A DNA stretch of 64,000 nucleotides from Nostoc carneum NIES-2107 (GCA_002368155.1 AP018180.1:1-64000), one strand, 5' to 3'; counted from the first letter of the stretch, positions 1 through 10,824 are shown. Translations and numbers: made by a program. The notes: generated from the letters alone by a model not told the origin.

Positions 1-56
1 GATTGGGGACTGGGGATTGGGGAACTCGGGGCCCCCTCTGGGGATAAGGGGTAATG
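1..56. repeat. G-rich short repeat (GGGGATT/GGGGACT family)
   Basis: Runs of GGGGACT and GGGGATT surround a GGGGCCCCCT core. The same element, inverted and about 90% identical by eye, lies at 25,268-25,320 on the other side of the kinase array. Repeats of this type are common between genes in heterocystous cyanobacteria. Confidence 0.8.
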
Positions 57-228
57 GGGATTGGGATGATTGTGGAATTGAGGTCTGTTTGGTATTTTGA
101 ATTGGTATAACTCATAACCCTTAGCCTGGAATTTGTCAAGCTTTGTTGCAACTTCCTTGTCAGCAAATAAAATGCCGTTACATTGAATATAACTCTCCAC
201 TAGAATCAAGTTGGGGGAAATATTAGCC

Positions 229-327
229 ATGACCGGAATAATTTTATTGTCAGTTTTCTGCTTCCTTTGGTTGCTTGGCTTCTCTCTTTTAGCAGAAGCT
301 TGGTTTTACGAAGAAGAACAACAATAA
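229..327 (+). CDS. possible 32-residue single-helix membrane peptide
   Basis: An ATG is preceded by a GGGGG purine run about 10 bases upstream and opens a 32-codon frame. The product would have a hydrophobic helix (residues about 4-23, beginning IILLSVFCFLWLL) followed by an acidic tail ending EEEQQ. The size and topology resemble the small single-helix proteins of photosynthetic complexes, but I do not recognise it as any named Psb, Pet, Psa or Ndh subunit. It could be chance coding; conservation in related genomes would decide. Confidence 0.35.
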   Translation: MTGIILLSVFCFLWLLGFSLLAEAWFYEEEQQ

Positions 328-716
328 CAATTCAAAATTCAAAACATTTCAGTTAATTTGCATATTTCCAGTGCATAAAAATTCTGTGGGGCGGACAAGA
401 TGTCCACCTCACAATACATACTGGGATATTTTTTTATTTGGAAGTCCCTTATAACGCCTGAAACCCTTACAGTGAAACCGTAGGGATTTACGGAGAAAAA
501 ACAAAAAAAATCAATATTTAAGCCTCTTCTTTACAAATAGAGGTTAATCCAAAATCTAAAATTGAATGACTGATATTTGATTTATCTGCAAGTCCCTTAG
601 TATTTTAAATAGTAAGTCTTGATGGGGGATTTAAACCCCCATCATAATTAATTTCTTTGCCATTTTCCCCGTTGAAAATCAAATAGAATTCCTATATTAC
701 CTATTTCCTGTTTTCA
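328..716. other. gene-free AT-rich spacer
   Basis: I see no open frame, hairpin terminator or RNA gene here. It lies downstream of the last gene of the minus-strand kinase array. Confidence 0.5.
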
Positions 717-3700
717 TTAAAACACGGGTATTTCAATGATAAATTCTGTGCCTTCTCCTACATCTGAGTGACATTTCAACTCACCACCGTGCCTTTCTTC
801 AACAATTTGTTTAGCTATAGCCAACCCTAAACCTGTGCCTTTACCTACTGCCTTAGTAGTAAATAAATGGTCAAATATTTTTTGTCTAATTTCTGCGCTC
901 ATTCCCTTACCATTATCCGCAATGATAATTTTAACTAAATTATTTTCGACTAAAGTTGTCACGTTAATGCGGTTAGGATGAGCTTTAATTTCCTCAAGAT
1001 TACGTCCATGATTCGATTCCTCTAAGGCATCAATACCATTGGCTAAAATATTCATAAATACTTGATTTAGTTGCCCAGGGAAACATTCTATTGGTGGTAA
1101 ATTACCGTAGTTAGTGATTACTTCAATCGCGGGACGTTGTTCGTTAGCTTTCAGACGGTGTTTGAGAATTAATATTGTACTATCAATGCCTTCGTGAATA
1201 TTAAATGGCACTTTGTAATCTTTGTCAGCACGGGAGAAAGTGCGTAGAGAAGTGCTGATATTTTTTAACCTATCGCAAGCCATTGTCATAGAATCAAGCA
1301 TTTTGGGTAGGTCTTCTATACTATATTCCAAGTCAATTTCTGACTCGTGGTCGAGGATTTCTTCAGTTTTATCGGGTAAAGTTGCTTGATAGATTTTCAA
1401 ATGTTCAATAATATCAGTAAAGGTGGGTTTAGCTTGTTTGAGACTTGCCGTAATAAATCCTAAAGGATTATTCATTTCATGGGCGACACCAGCGACTAAG
1501 TTACCCAAGGCGGACATTTTCTCACTTTGAATAATTCGTAATTGGGCTTGTTGTAAGTCTTGTAATGCTTGTTCTAATTCTTGGGATTTTTGCTGTAGGG
1601 CAAGTTCTGCTTGTTTGCGATCGCTAATATCTCGCATCACAACAACCGCACCAACTTTGTTACCCCAAGAATCGAAGATTGCTTGTCCGCTCGCTAACAA
1701 ACTCCTTCGCTCACCCTGCTTAGGTGCAATCACCATTTCGGCATTTTCGACGATTTCCCCTTGTAAGGCTCGCAACAATGGTATTTCTGTTTTTAATAGA
1801 AGTGTTTGACCATCTGCTTGATAGAGTGAGAAATGTTCTGCCCATTGTTCTGGTGGTAATGATTTCACTGGTAAACCATGAAATTCTTCAGTTGCTTTGT
1901 TAAATAAAATCAGTTTGCCACTCGCATCACAAACAACAATCCCATCGGTAATATTCTCAATAATTGCCTTCAAAAACTCTCGTTCTTTGGCTAGGGAGGC
2001 TTCGGTGTGTTGTAATTGTTCTAGTGATGCTTGTAATGACTGAGATTTTTCCTGTTCTCGTTCATAAAGTCGGGCATTTTCTAAGGAAATGGCGGCTTGG
2101 GTGCAAAGCAAATTGAATAGTTCGACGCGATCGCTCGTAAACGCCCCTGTCACTAAATTATTTTCTAGATATAAAATCCCTAACAATTTACCTTGATGTA
2201 AAATCGGGCTACACAAAATACTCTGAGGTTGCTGACGGATAATATAAGGGTCATTGGCTAAGGTGGTATCTGCGGTTGCATCCAATAAGACAACAGTCTG
2301 TTGACTATGCTTGACTTTATAAATGAGCTTGTGGGGAATATCTTGGCTATCTGCAATGGAAAGACTTTGCTGCACAACGGGTTTTGTTCCCTGGGTAATT
2401 GCACCTTGAATTAGTAAATGATTTTCTTGTAGCAGCATTAACACGCATTTATCAGCCCCAGCATTTTCAATCACGATTCTCAGTAACGATGAAAGTAGTT
2501 TGGACAGTTCGATTTCACCAGAAATAGTTTGAGATGCTGTGAGAATTGCTTTTAAATCTAGAGTATCTGAGACACTGCTGCTAGAACTGGAAGATGTCAC
2601 ATTCCCCAAGGCGAAGATAGTTTCATTAGTGGAAACAACAGAACGGCTTTGCTGTAATATCGGGGCGAGTAATTGGGGATAGCGTTTTTCTAAGTCGGCG
2701 ACTTTCGCCTTTGCTCCCCAGCGCGCATAGGCATAGTAAGCTTCAATCATATATTCTTGAGCTAAACGCTGTTTCCCCCAAGCTAGGTAGAATTTAGCGG
2801 CGATTTCGTTAGCTAGTGCTTCTTCTTGGATATATTCATTGGCTTTAGCTAGAGATATTGCTTGGTCATAGAGTTCACTAGCTTCGGCTTTATGTCCGAA
2901 AAAGCGACTTTTTTCTGCCTCTACCAAATCAAACTTATGCTGGTGATTCATGGGTGCATAGTGCGCCCATAGCTGTAATTGAGTTTGATTTTTTTCCACC
3001 CTCTCTAATAGGCTTGATTCTTCACCGGAGAATTGATTTAATTGTGCTAAAGCAATCAATGAATCATAAAAATAAAAAGCAGGTTCACTAATTTTCCCCG
3101 CGCCTCCCATGAAATAGTTTCTACACTCAAGGGCATAATTGTTAGCTTGCTCAATTTCCTCAAACAAAAAGCAAAGGGTCAATTTAGATGAGTAGAAAAT
3201 AAATAATCCATAGAAATCATTTGCAGATAGTAGCAAAGGGAGCAATTCTGTTTCTTGGCAAGCCGAGCCAGATAAAATAGTGGGATGCTCTGCAAAACCC
3301 AGTAAATTTAAAATTACTTGCCAATAAATTACACAATAATTAGCTGTTCCCAACTGCTTCAATTGCACTAAAGCATTGTAGTAAGTGTGAGTTTCTCGTT
3401 CTAAGGTAGCGAGATTTTGACCGCACCAAAAAGAATATCGGCAGAAAGTCTGACCACTATATCCGGCATATTCCAGGTTGCCAACTTCTAGCCCCAATGT
3501 GTAACTTTCACTCAAGAGGGGTAATGTTTCTTTGAGGTGAGATGTGCGGTGGAGAATATAACTGCCCAACAGAAACAATACTTCAGGTTTAGTGGTTTTA
3601 TCATCAAATTTTGATGCCACATTCAATGACAATTGCCCAAATTGTGCTGCCAAATCTATATTTTGCTGCAGATTACAAACAACCAAACTATAGCAAGCAT

Positions 3701-6563
3701 AGTTAGTTGCAGAAATAGATATATTGCCATACTGGAGGAATAATTTGACTAATAAGGTAGCTAGTAATGGATACACAGGAGATCCACAAGTGTAAGCTGC
3801 TGACATGATGCTGCTAGTAATCTGGGCAATGGCAATTTTGTTTGCATCTGTCATCACCGGGAGGTTAACAAAATCTGCGACTTGGCGATCGCCAATCAGG
3901 TCACTAATTTCTTGAATTGACTGTTGAATATCTTCTGGTGTGGGTGATTCGTTGATTGTTACACCCAACCTGTGCAGAAGTTCAATCCCAATTGCCAGCA
4001 CTTCCATGAGTTGACGGTGGGAAATTTTGGCTTGAATTTTAAAACGGTAAACATTGACCTGTTCCAGTAAAGAATTTGTCTGTTGGATGACAGTATCAAT
4101 CAACTTTTCCATCACCTCAAACTCACCACTTAGCATAGCTACTTCCGCAGCTAATTCATGGAAGAAGAGGCTCATTTCATACTGCTGTTGCCAAGCATTT
4201 TCTCCTAACAAAGACAATCCCACTGTGGCATATTCACGGGCTGCTTTATAGGCGGTAGAATTTTTGGCTTTGCGACAGGCGATGAGGTTAAGTTCGGCTA
4301 GTTCTGTTCGTTGTGTTTGTTCGCTAATTAAAGCAGTTCCATAATTTAATTGATTGACTATTTCAAAAATGCGTTCAACTCTTAAATCTGGAGCAGTTTG
4401 TTGCAGCAGTAGTTGACCAATTTGATAGTGAGTTGCTTGTTTTTGGTCATGAGGAATCAGAGAATAAGCCGCTTGTTGTACTCGGTCATGGATAAATTTG
4501 TAGGCAACATTTTGTTGATTTATTGATATGTCTACAATATTTTCTTGCCCAACATAAAACTTATAAACATCCCCAATTGGTACAATCAACCCTTCTTGTA
4601 ATGCTTTCCATAAACAAGCTGCTGTTTCAATTTGAGATTGTTCGGCAACAATGGCTAAAGTGGTTAAATCAAAAGAATTACCAATACAAGCTGCCAGTTT
4701 GATGATTTCTTGTGTTGATGATGATAGCTTACGTAATTGCAGACTCATAAAAGCCACAACATCATCTGTCACCGCTTGCATTGTCACTTGGGAAATATCA
4801 CATTGCCAACAGCCCAATCCAAAATCAAATTGAATCAGTCCATCTTGATATAATGTTTTAATAAATTGAATAGCAAAAAATGGATTACCTTCTGTTTTTT
4901 GGTAGATTAACACAGAAAAATTCCAGGCTAATTCTTCTGGACATTTAAGTGTGTCAGCCACTAATTTATTTACTTGGACGTTACTTAATGGTGCTAAAAT
5001 AATTGTGTTGATTGTGGCTTGTATCTTTTGAATTTCACTCAAAGTTAATAACAATGGATGCCCAGGATAGACCTCGTTATCACGATATGCACCAATAATA
5101 AAAAGATGCCCTGTATCAGCCATTAATAGTTGCATTAACTTTAATGATGCAGAATCAGCCCATTGCAAATCATCTAAAAATATTACTAAGGGGTGTTCTT
5201 TGCTAGTAAAGACTTGGGTGAATTTTTGAAATGATAAATTAAAGCGATTTTGGGCTGCTGTTCCTGATAGTTCTGTAGCTGGTGGTTGTTGACCAATAAT
5301 GTTTTCTAATTCGGGAATTACTTCAATAATTACTTGTCCATTGTCCCCAACAGCCTCTAATATTTTATTTCTCCATTGCTGAATTTGCACATCGCTTTCA
5401 GTCAATAATTGCCCCATTAAATCGCGGAATGCTTGCACAAAAGCACTAAAGGGAATATTCCGTTGAAATTGGTCATATTTACCTTTAATAAAATAACCGC
5501 GCTGTCTGACAATTGGTTTATGCACTTCGTTGACAACGGCTGTTTTACCAATTCCAGAAAACCCAGCAACAAGCATCATTTCTGTTGTACCCTGGCTGAC
5601 TCTATCAAATGCTTCTAGTAGGGTTTGAACTTCCTTGTCTCGTCCATAAAGTTTATCAGGGATGATGAAGCGATCGCACACATCTTTTTGTGCAATTTCA
5701 AAGTTTCTAATCTCACCAGTTGCTCTTAGCTGAATTAAACATTTTTCTAAATCAAATTTCAAGCCTAATGCACTTTGATATCTATCTTCAGCATTTTTCG
5801 CCATCAACTTGCTGACGATTTTTGAGAGAACAGTGGGGATTTGCGGATTAATTTGATCTATGAATGGCGGAATTTTTGCCAGATGAGAATGTACCAATTC
5901 CATTGGGTCATTTGATGCAAATGGTAATTCTCCTGCCAGCAATTCGTAAAAAGTCACTCCCAGAGAATAAAAATCTGTGCGATAATCAATCCCCCGATTC
6001 ATTCTCCCTGTTTGTTCTGGAGAGATATAAGCAAGTGTTCCCTCTAATACATTGGGGTTAACGAGGGTTTGGGTTTCTCTGGGTAATAATGATGCAATAC
6101 TAAAGTCGATTAATTTAACTTGTTTAGTTTCCGGATTAATTAAGATATTGCCGGGTTTAATATCTTTATGAATAATTCTCTCATGGTAGAGTAAGTCTAG
6201 GATGTCACAGAGGGCGATCGCTAAAACTAAAAACTCCTCTAAAGATGTGACACGCTGATTTTTAGTAAAATAATCCTTGAGGGAAATTCCCCCAAAGTCT
6301 TCCATGACTAACATATAGCCATTTTGCAAGGATTCAAGGCTATAGGTTTGGATAATTAGAGGTGAATTGAGATTTTTGCCAATCGTGTACTGATTGCGAA
6401 ATAACAAAAGTTCGCTAAAGCTGGGATAAGAATTTTTCAGCAGTTTGATCACTACTGGTACTGAGTCACTTTCTCGAACTGCGCGATAAACTATTGTTCT
6501 CGAACCATTGTAGATTTCTTCACTAATGCGATATCCGGGAATACTGACAAGAGTGCTAACCAT
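717..6563 (-). CDS. giant Ser/Thr kinase - AAA ATPase - GAF - PAS - histidine kinase (paralog 1)
   Basis: Hybrid sensor of about 1,948 residues. Domains in order: a Ser/Thr kinase-like domain (about 10-275; Lys40, HKD at 132-134, DFS instead of DFG at 153-155); an AAA ATPase (Walker A GFSGIGKT at 334-341, Walker B VIFLDDLQWAD); a long helical TPR-like middle (about 650-1300); GAF (about 1345-1485); PAS (about 1525-1650, ending DISDRKQAEL); and a histidine kinase core with His1695 in GVAHEMNNPLG and the ATP lid [11 protein letters not shown]. This is the multi-sensor kinase family common in Nostocales. It has no transmembrane segment, so it is probably cytoplasmic. The ATG at 6563 is chosen over in-frame upstream codons because paralog 3 begins at the equivalent residue. 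It is the only one of the three with a PAS domain. Its head is almost identical to that of the paralog at 13124-18529. Inputs and partners are unknown. Confidence 0.93.
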   Translation of the reverse strand: MVSTLVSIPGYRISEEIYNGSRTIVYRAVRESDSVPVVIKLLKNSYPSFSELLLFRNQYTIGKNLNSPLIIQTYSLESLQNGYMLVMEDFGGISLKDYFTKNQRVTSLEEFLVLAIALCDILDLLYHERIIHKDIKPGNILINPETKQVKLIDFSIASLLPRETQTLVNPNVLEGTLAYISPEQTGRMNRGIDYRTDFYSLGVTFYELLAGELPFASNDPMELVHSHLAKIPPFIDQINPQIPTVLSKIVSKLMAKNAEDRYQSALGLKFDLEKCLIQLRATGEIRNFEIAQKDVCDRFIIPDKLYGRDKEVQTLLEAFDRVSQGTTEMMLVAGFSGIGKTAVVNEVHKPIVRQRGYFIKGKYDQFQRNIPFSAFVQAFRDLMGQLLTESDVQIQQWRNKILEAVGDNGQVIIEVIPELENIIGQQPPATELSGTAAQNRFNLSFQKFTQVFTSKEHPLVIFLDDLQWADSASLKLMQLLMADTGHLFIIGAYRDNEVYPGHPLLLTLSEIQKIQATINTIILAPLSNVQVNKLVADTLKCPEELAWNFSVLIYQKTEGNPFFAIQFIKTLYQDGLIQFDFGLGCWQCDISQVTMQAVTDDVVAFMSLQLRKLSSSTQEIIKLAACIGNSFDLTTLAIVAEQSQIETAACLWKALQEGLIVPIGDVYKFYVGQENIVDISINQQNVAYKFIHDRVQQAAYSLIPHDQKQATHYQIGQLLLQQTAPDLRVERIFEIVNQLNYGTALISEQTQRTELAELNLIACRKAKNSTAYKAAREYATVGLSLLGENAWQQQYEMSLFFHELAAEVAMLSGEFEVMEKLIDTVIQQTNSLLEQVNVYRFKIQAKISHRQLMEVLAIGIELLHRLGVTINESPTPEDIQQSIQEISDLIGDRQVADFVNLPVMTDANKIAIAQITSSIMSAAYTCGSPVYPLLATLLVKLFLQYGNISISATNYACYSLVVCNLQQNIDLAAQFGQLSLNVASKFDDKTTKPEVLFLLGSYILHRTSHLKETLPLLSESYTLGLEVGNLEYAGYSGQTFCRYSFWCGQNLATLERETHTYYNALVQLKQLGTANYCVIYWQVILNLLGFAEHPTILSGSACQETELLPLLLSANDFYGLFIFYSSKLTLCFLFEEIEQANNYALECRNYFMGGAGKISEPAFYFYDSLIALAQLNQFSGEESSLLERVEKNQTQLQLWAHYAPMNHQHKFDLVEAEKSRFFGHKAEASELYDQAISLAKANEYIQEEALANEIAAKFYLAWGKQRLAQEYMIEAYYAYARWGAKAKVADLEKRYPQLLAPILQQSRSVVSTNETIFALGNVTSSSSSSSVSDTLDLKAILTASQTISGEIELSKLLSSLLRIVIENAGADKCVLMLLQENHLLIQGAITQGTKPVVQQSLSIADSQDIPHKLIYKVKHSQQTVVLLDATADTTLANDPYIIRQQPQSILCSPILHQGKLLGILYLENNLVTGAFTSDRVELFNLLCTQAAISLENARLYEREQEKSQSLQASLEQLQHTEASLAKEREFLKAIIENITDGIVVCDASGKLILFNKATEEFHGLPVKSLPPEQWAEHFSLYQADGQTLLLKTEIPLLRALQGEIVENAEMVIAPKQGERRSLLASGQAIFDSWGNKVGAVVVMRDISDRKQAELALQQKSQELEQALQDLQQAQLRIIQSEKMSALGNLVAGVAHEMNNPLGFITASLKQAKPTFTDIIEHLKIYQATLPDKTEEILDHESEIDLEYSIEDLPKMLDSMTMACDRLKNISTSLRTFSRADKDYKVPFNIHEGIDSTILILKHRLKANEQRPAIEVITNYGNLPPIECFPGQLNQVFMNILANGIDALEESNHGRNLEEIKAHPNRINVTTLVENNLVKIIIADNGKGMSAEIRQKIFDHLFTTKAVGKGTGLGLAIAKQIVEERHGGELKCHSDVGEGTEFIIEIPVF

Positions 6564-6592
6564 ATTGCGCTCATCTGAATAATTTCTCAGTC

Positions 6593-6606
6593 TAGTATTC
6601 CCAGAT
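6593..6606 (-). promoter_or_regulatory. shared TGGGAATA motif upstream of paralog 1
   Basis: On the coding strand this reads CTGGGAATACTA, about 30 bases before the start codon. The same core occurs at similar distances before three other genes of the array and the kinase remnant. Its role as -10 region, operator or RNA element is unknown. Confidence 0.4.
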
Positions 6607-6618
6607 AGATAAGTAGAG

Positions 6619-7905
6619 CTACAATTGACACGGTATCTCAATAATAAATTCAGTACCTTTACTTAGAATAGATTGGCAAGACAACCTACCTCCGTGGCTT
6701 TCTTCAACAATTTGTTTAGCTATAGCCAAACCTAAACCTGTGCCTTGTCCTACAGCTTTGGTAGTAAATAAATGGTCAAATATTTTGCGTTTGACCTCTT
6801 CCGTCATACCTTTACCATTATCAGCCATTGAAATTTTTATATGGTGATTATTTATTGATGTATTAATTTTAATGATATTAGGATTAGCTTTAATTTCTGC
6901 AAAACTGCGCCCTTGATTGGATTCCTCTAAAGCATCAATCGCATTAGCTAATATATTCATAAAGACCTGATTTAATTGTCCCGGAAAACATTCAACCTCA
7001 GGTAAATTACCATAGTTACTGATCACGGTAATAGCCGGACGTTGTTCGTTAGCTTTGAGACGATGTTGGAGAATTAAAATAGTGCTATCAATGCCTTCGT
7101 GGATATTAAAAGACTGCTTGGAGTCGCTATCAGCACGAGAAAAAATCCGCAGACTTTTACTGATAGATATAATGCGATCGCCTCCATCTTTCATCGCCCG
7201 AATGAGTTGTGGTAAATCTTCTTGAACGTAATCTAAATCGATAGTTGCTAGTTCATCTTCAATTTCTGCACCGGGTTCGGGAAATTTCTGTGCATAAAGA
7301 TTGATAATACCTAACAAGTCATTCATATAATCTTGCACGGCATTGACATTGCCCACAATTGCGCTGATCGGATTATTAATTTCATGGGCGACCCCAGCAA
7401 TTAAATTACCAAGGGCAGACATTTTTTCATGTTGAATCAGTTGCAGTTGGGAAGCTTCTAGTTCTGCTGCTTTTTGGGCAACTTGGTCTGCAAGATTTTG
7501 GGTGAGTTGAGATAGTTGCAAATGGGTACTAACTCTTGCCAAAACTTCTTTTTCATAGAAGGGTTTGACTATATAATCTACTGCCCCTAGTTCCAAGGCC
7601 TTAACTTTACTTTCTCCGTCGGAAAGAGCAGTCATAAAAATGATGGGAATATTGCAGGTGCGGTCATTGGCTTTCAGGCGACGGCAGGTTTCAAAGCCAT
7701 CCATGCCCGGCATCATCACATCTAGTAAGATCAGGTCGGGAAGACGGCGTTCGATTTGCTGTAGTGCGCGATCGCCACTGGTGGCTATAGCTATATCAAA
7801 GCCTGCATCGCCCAGAGTCGCGGAAACTACTTCTAGGTTAGAGGGCGTATCATCAACAATTAAAACTAAACCTGTGATGGTAGATATTGGCGGTGTATAC
7901 ATCAT
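6619..7905 (-). CDS. response regulator receiver - histidine kinase fusion
   Basis: This 428-residue protein has an N-terminal receiver (about 12-130; phospho-acceptor Asp62 in LLDVMMPGMDG, conserved Lys in YIVKPF), a coiled-coil linker (about 135-160), and a histidine kinase core with His174 in GVAHEINNP. The ATPase domain has NILANAIDALEE and the lid [11 protein letters not shown]. There is no membrane segment, so it should be a soluble relay protein. The kinase core is of the same subfamily as the tails of the giant paralogs, and its last 20 or so codons closely resemble those of paralog 3. The neighbouring giant kinase upstream in the genome starts 55 bases beyond this gene's stop codon. 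The receiver-first order suits a phosphorelay intermediate or a kinase controlled by another kinase of the array; this is inference. Confidence 0.93.
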   Translation of the reverse strand: MMYTPPISTITGLVLIVDDTPSNLEVVSATLGDAGFDIAIATSGDRALQQIERRLPDLILLDVMMPGMDGFETCRRLKANDRTCNIPIIFMTALSDGESKVKALELGAVDYIVKPFYEKEVLARVSTHLQLSQLTQNLADQVAQKAAELEASQLQLIQHEKMSALGNLIAGVAHEINNPISAIVGNVNAVQDYMNDLLGIINLYAQKFPEPGAEIEDELATIDLDYVQEDLPQLIRAMKDGGDRIISISKSLRIFSRADSDSKQSFNIHEGIDSTILILQHRLKANEQRPAITVISNYGNLPEVECFPGQLNQVFMNILANAIDALEESNQGRSFAEIKANPNIIKINTSINNHHIKISMADNGKGMTEEVKRKIFDHLFTTKAVGQGTGLGLAIAKQIVEESHGGRLSCQSILSKGTEFIIEIPCQL

Positions 7906-7946
7906 TTTGGAACTGTGGACATCAATAAAATTGCAGTAGCAGATGC

Positions 7947-10445
7947 TTAGGGGAAATACTGCTGAATGAATTGTTCAAGTTGTTCGCTTTGGAACTGTTT
8001 TGCCAGTTGGATAATTTTCTGGGTGAAAGGTTTGTATTGATGACTTTGTTGTTCCAGTTGTTCTGCTGCTGCGATCAGCTTCTTCAATCGCCCCTCCTGC
8101 ACGAGTTCTAACCAAGCTTGGAGATCCTCTAGGGGTGGTGAAATTAGTTCTGTTGGTTGCTGCTCATCTACTGATTGATTGGGGGTATCTTCAGTTTTCC
8201 AAGTGAGTTGCAGATGTTTTTCCAGGAGTCTAAACAAATCATTGACTTGCACTGGTTTAGCGAGGAAATCATCGCCACCAGCATCAATACTCATTTGTTG
8301 ATCGATTTGGGCAACGGAGGCAGAAGAGACAAGAATTTTGAGCGAACGCAGTTTTTCCTGTTCCCGAATTCGGCGCAGCAACTCAAAACCATCCATCACA
8401 GGCATGACTAAGTCAGTAACGACTAGATCGGGGAGATTGTGCTGGAGTTGTTCTAAACCAGCTTGTCCATGTTCGGCTTCGGTGATCATGAATCCTAAAG
8501 GCTCTAGCAGATTCATTAAGACAGCGCGATTTTCCCAGCGATCGTCTACCACTAAAATATGCATCTGTCGGCCTTCGTAGCCAATAATTTTACCTATAGA
8601 TGCAGTCTGCTGTTGATTCCAATCACTGGCTAAGGGCAGAACAATCTCAAAAGAAAACTCACTACCTACATCAAGCTGACTCTTGACCTTAATTTGTCCA
8701 CCCATTAACTTTACAAGCTGTTGGCTAATGGCTAATCCTAGTCCTGTGCCTTCTACTTTCCGCTTTTGGTCTCCTACTTGTTCAAAGGTTTGGAAGAGTT
8801 TATTGATATCTGCGGTTGCAATCCCCACTCCAGTATCGACAATGGTAAAGCGCAGTTTGGTGCTATTGTCGGCATCCTGCCCAATGCGGTGAACTTGGAG
8901 GGTAACACTACCGCGATCGGTAAACTTAATGCCGTTACCCAGTAAGTTAATCAAGACTTGGCGGAGGCGTTTTTCATCGGCACTAATACCCAAGGGTAAA
9001 TCAGTATCAGGTTCGTAGTGAAACTCAATACCTTTCTGCTGCGCCCGAATTTGGCAAATTTCCACCACTCCTTGCAGAAAAGACGGCAAGTGAAAAGCTT
9101 GGGGGGCAAGTTCCAGTTTGCGCGCTTCGATTTTGGACAGATCCAAAATATCGTTAATCAGTGTGAGTAAATGAGTACCACACTGGTGGATAATGTTGAC
9201 TCCCTGACGTTCTTTTTCCGGCAAGGCTTTGGAACGTCCGAGAATTTGGGCATAGCCAAGAATCCCATTCAACGGTGTGCGGAGTTCGTGGCTCATATTG
9301 GCGAGAAATTCACTTTTGGCATTGTTGGCACTGTCAGCAATGTCTTTAGCTGCATCTGCTAAGGCTTTTGATTGTTTGAGTTGGGCTTGTTCTGTAGATT
9401 GGACATAAACCAACACCCCAATTAATGCGCCAGCCAAGGCTAAGACTGCTAGAGCGATGATATCTAGCAGTTGTAGCTGAGATTCAATATTTTCACGGGG
9501 AATGACCAGTGCTACTGACCAGTTAGCTTCTTTAAGAGGGAGAAACGCCACATATTTGACAGTTTTGTCGATGTTGACTAAATCAATTCCCTGTTGGCGA
9601 TTGATCATCTTTTTAGCGATCGCGGCTAAACCAGGATCAGCAACATCAACCAATTTGATCCCAGGTTTTTCAATCGTAGTCATGAAGTTGGGGTTAGGAT
9701 GGATGATCGCTTGTCCGGCCGAGTTGAGGGTAAAAGCATAGCTATTGTTGCCGTATTTGAGTCTTTCTGTGACATCCTTGATGCGATCAACAGCAACACT
9801 ACCATGTACTACACCGATCGGGGGGCTGGATGGATTACCATCTTTGCGGATAGGAACGGAGATGGGGACTGATGACACGCCATTGGCTCTCGCAATCATC
9901 GGGTCGCCAACATGGACATATCCAACTATCGACCTTTGAAACCAGCGTCTATCTGTAACATTTGCCCGCTGACTGTTCGGGACTGTACTCTCTCGCCATC
10001 CATCTGGTGTGGTTAGACCAAACAGGGAAAAATCCTGCAGTCGCTCGTCTTCTGCCTTTAAATATTTACTAGCGATCGCCCAATCCACTGAGCGCACTAC
10101 ATCCGTGTTTGCCAACATATCAACTCTCACTTTGAGAATTGCTAGCCAGTGATCAATCTCATCTCGACTCTGTTTCACCTCTGACAGCACTTGATTCTTG
10201 AGATTGCCGAGCATCACACTTCGCAGAGTCTGATAACTAAAATAAGCACCAACAACTACAAATAAAGTAGTACCACCGACAATTACCTTAGCTAACAAAC
10301 TACGCGAAGCTTTACCAGATTTAGTGTTAAGGGGCGAATCACCAAGAGGTTTTTTCTTTGATGAAGAAGAATGCCAGAACGATAAGGCGGACATAGACAG
10401 ATGTGACAGATTCAAGATGGATAATTTATGATGCTCATTTGTCAA
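7947..10445 (-). CDS. dCache hybrid histidine kinase with C-terminal receiver
   Basis: Membrane sensor of about 832 residues. A transmembrane helix (about 52-72) and a second one (about 330-350, [19 protein letters not shown]) flank an extracytoplasmic double-Cache region (contains DRRWFQRS and VPIRKDG). Then come HisKA with His386 in [11 protein letters not shown], HATPase ([25 protein letters not shown]), and a receiver with Asp678 in [12 protein letters not shown]. About 80 C-terminal residues carry no domain I recognise. The frame opens with a TTG at 10445; an ATG at 10394 is an equally plausible start, and neither has a clear ribosome site. dCache domains usually bind small ligands such as amino acids or carboxylates, but the ligand is unknown. 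It is separated by 41 bases from the receiver-kinase gene downstream and may be cotranscribed with it. Confidence 0.93.
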   Translation of the reverse strand: MTNEHHKLSILNLSHLSMSALSFWHSSSSKKKPLGDSPLNTKSGKASRSLLAKVIVGGTTLFVVVGAYFSYQTLRSVMLGNLKNQVLSEVKQSRDEIDHWLAILKVRVDMLANTDVVRSVDWAIASKYLKAEDERLQDFSLFGLTTPDGWRESTVPNSQRANVTDRRWFQRSIVGYVHVGDPMIARANGVSSVPISVPIRKDGNPSSPPIGVVHGSVAVDRIKDVTERLKYGNNSYAFTLNSAGQAIIHPNPNFMTTIEKPGIKLVDVADPGLAAIAKKMINRQQGIDLVNIDKTVKYVAFLPLKEANWSVALVIPRENIESQLQLLDIIALAVLALAGALIGVLVYVQSTEQAQLKQSKALADAAKDIADSANNAKSEFLANMSHELRTPLNGILGYAQILGRSKALPEKERQGVNIIHQCGTHLLTLINDILDLSKIEARKLELAPQAFHLPSFLQGVVEICQIRAQQKGIEFHYEPDTDLPLGISADEKRLRQVLINLLGNGIKFTDRGSVTLQVHRIGQDADNSTKLRFTIVDTGVGIATADINKLFQTFEQVGDQKRKVEGTGLGLAISQQLVKLMGGQIKVKSQLDVGSEFSFEIVLPLASDWNQQQTASIGKIIGYEGRQMHILVVDDRWENRAVLMNLLEPLGFMITEAEHGQAGLEQLQHNLPDLVVTDLVMPVMDGFELLRRIREQEKLRSLKILVSSASVAQIDQQMSIDAGGDDFLAKPVQVNDLFRLLEKHLQLTWKTEDTPNQSVDEQQPTELISPPLEDLQAWLELVQEGRLKKLIAAAEQLEQQSHQYKPFTQKIIQLAKQFQSEQLEQFIQQYFP

Positions 10446-10481
10446 GGAAAATGAGCCAAATGAGTTGAGCGAGGAATTTTC

Positions 10482-10688
10482 TCAACGCTTATCGACAAAT
10501 TGATGACTTGAAAACTCAATTAAAATATTGCTAGTTTGAATATTTTTATGCAGAATACACTGGCGGTAGGCTACATCCAAGGGATTGCAGAATGCGATCG
10601 CATTTTCTAAAAATTCCTGTAAAGATAGTTGAGTGTCCCTGGCTGTCCACACCTGAAGAGAAATTCCGCCAAAGTCTTCTATCATCAA
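10482..10688 (-). pseudogene. remnant of a fourth giant Ser/Thr kinase
   Basis: A 68-codon frame matches only the middle of the Ser/Thr kinase domain of the giant paralogs. It starts at the segment equivalent to VMEDFGGISLKD (here MIEDFGGISLQV) and ends shortly after the catalytic loop. HKDIKP has become HKNIQT, so the catalytic Asp is lost. The ATP-binding lobe, activation segment and every downstream domain are missing. A TGGGAATA motif like those of the intact genes survives upstream at 10,731-10,745. It is best read as a decayed or deleted copy left between the two dCache kinases; expression as a functional peptide is unlikely. Confidence 0.75.
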
Positions 10689-10730
10689 CCCATTTCCTCA
10701 GCATAACGATAAATTTTGAATAGCTCTGTA

Positions 10731-10745
10731 TTTAATATTCCCAAA
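10731..10745 (-). promoter_or_regulatory. TGGGAATA motif preserved upstream of the kinase remnant
   Basis: The coding strand reads TTTGGGAATATTAAA, similar to the motif before the intact array genes. It lies about 45-55 bases from the first residue of the remnant frame. Confidence 0.3.
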
Positions 10746-10824
10746 TCCGCTTAAGAAAATTAAAGCAGCAGAATTTTGAGCATAAATAAATATCTAAACA
10801 AAATCAATCGCACACATTATTTCT

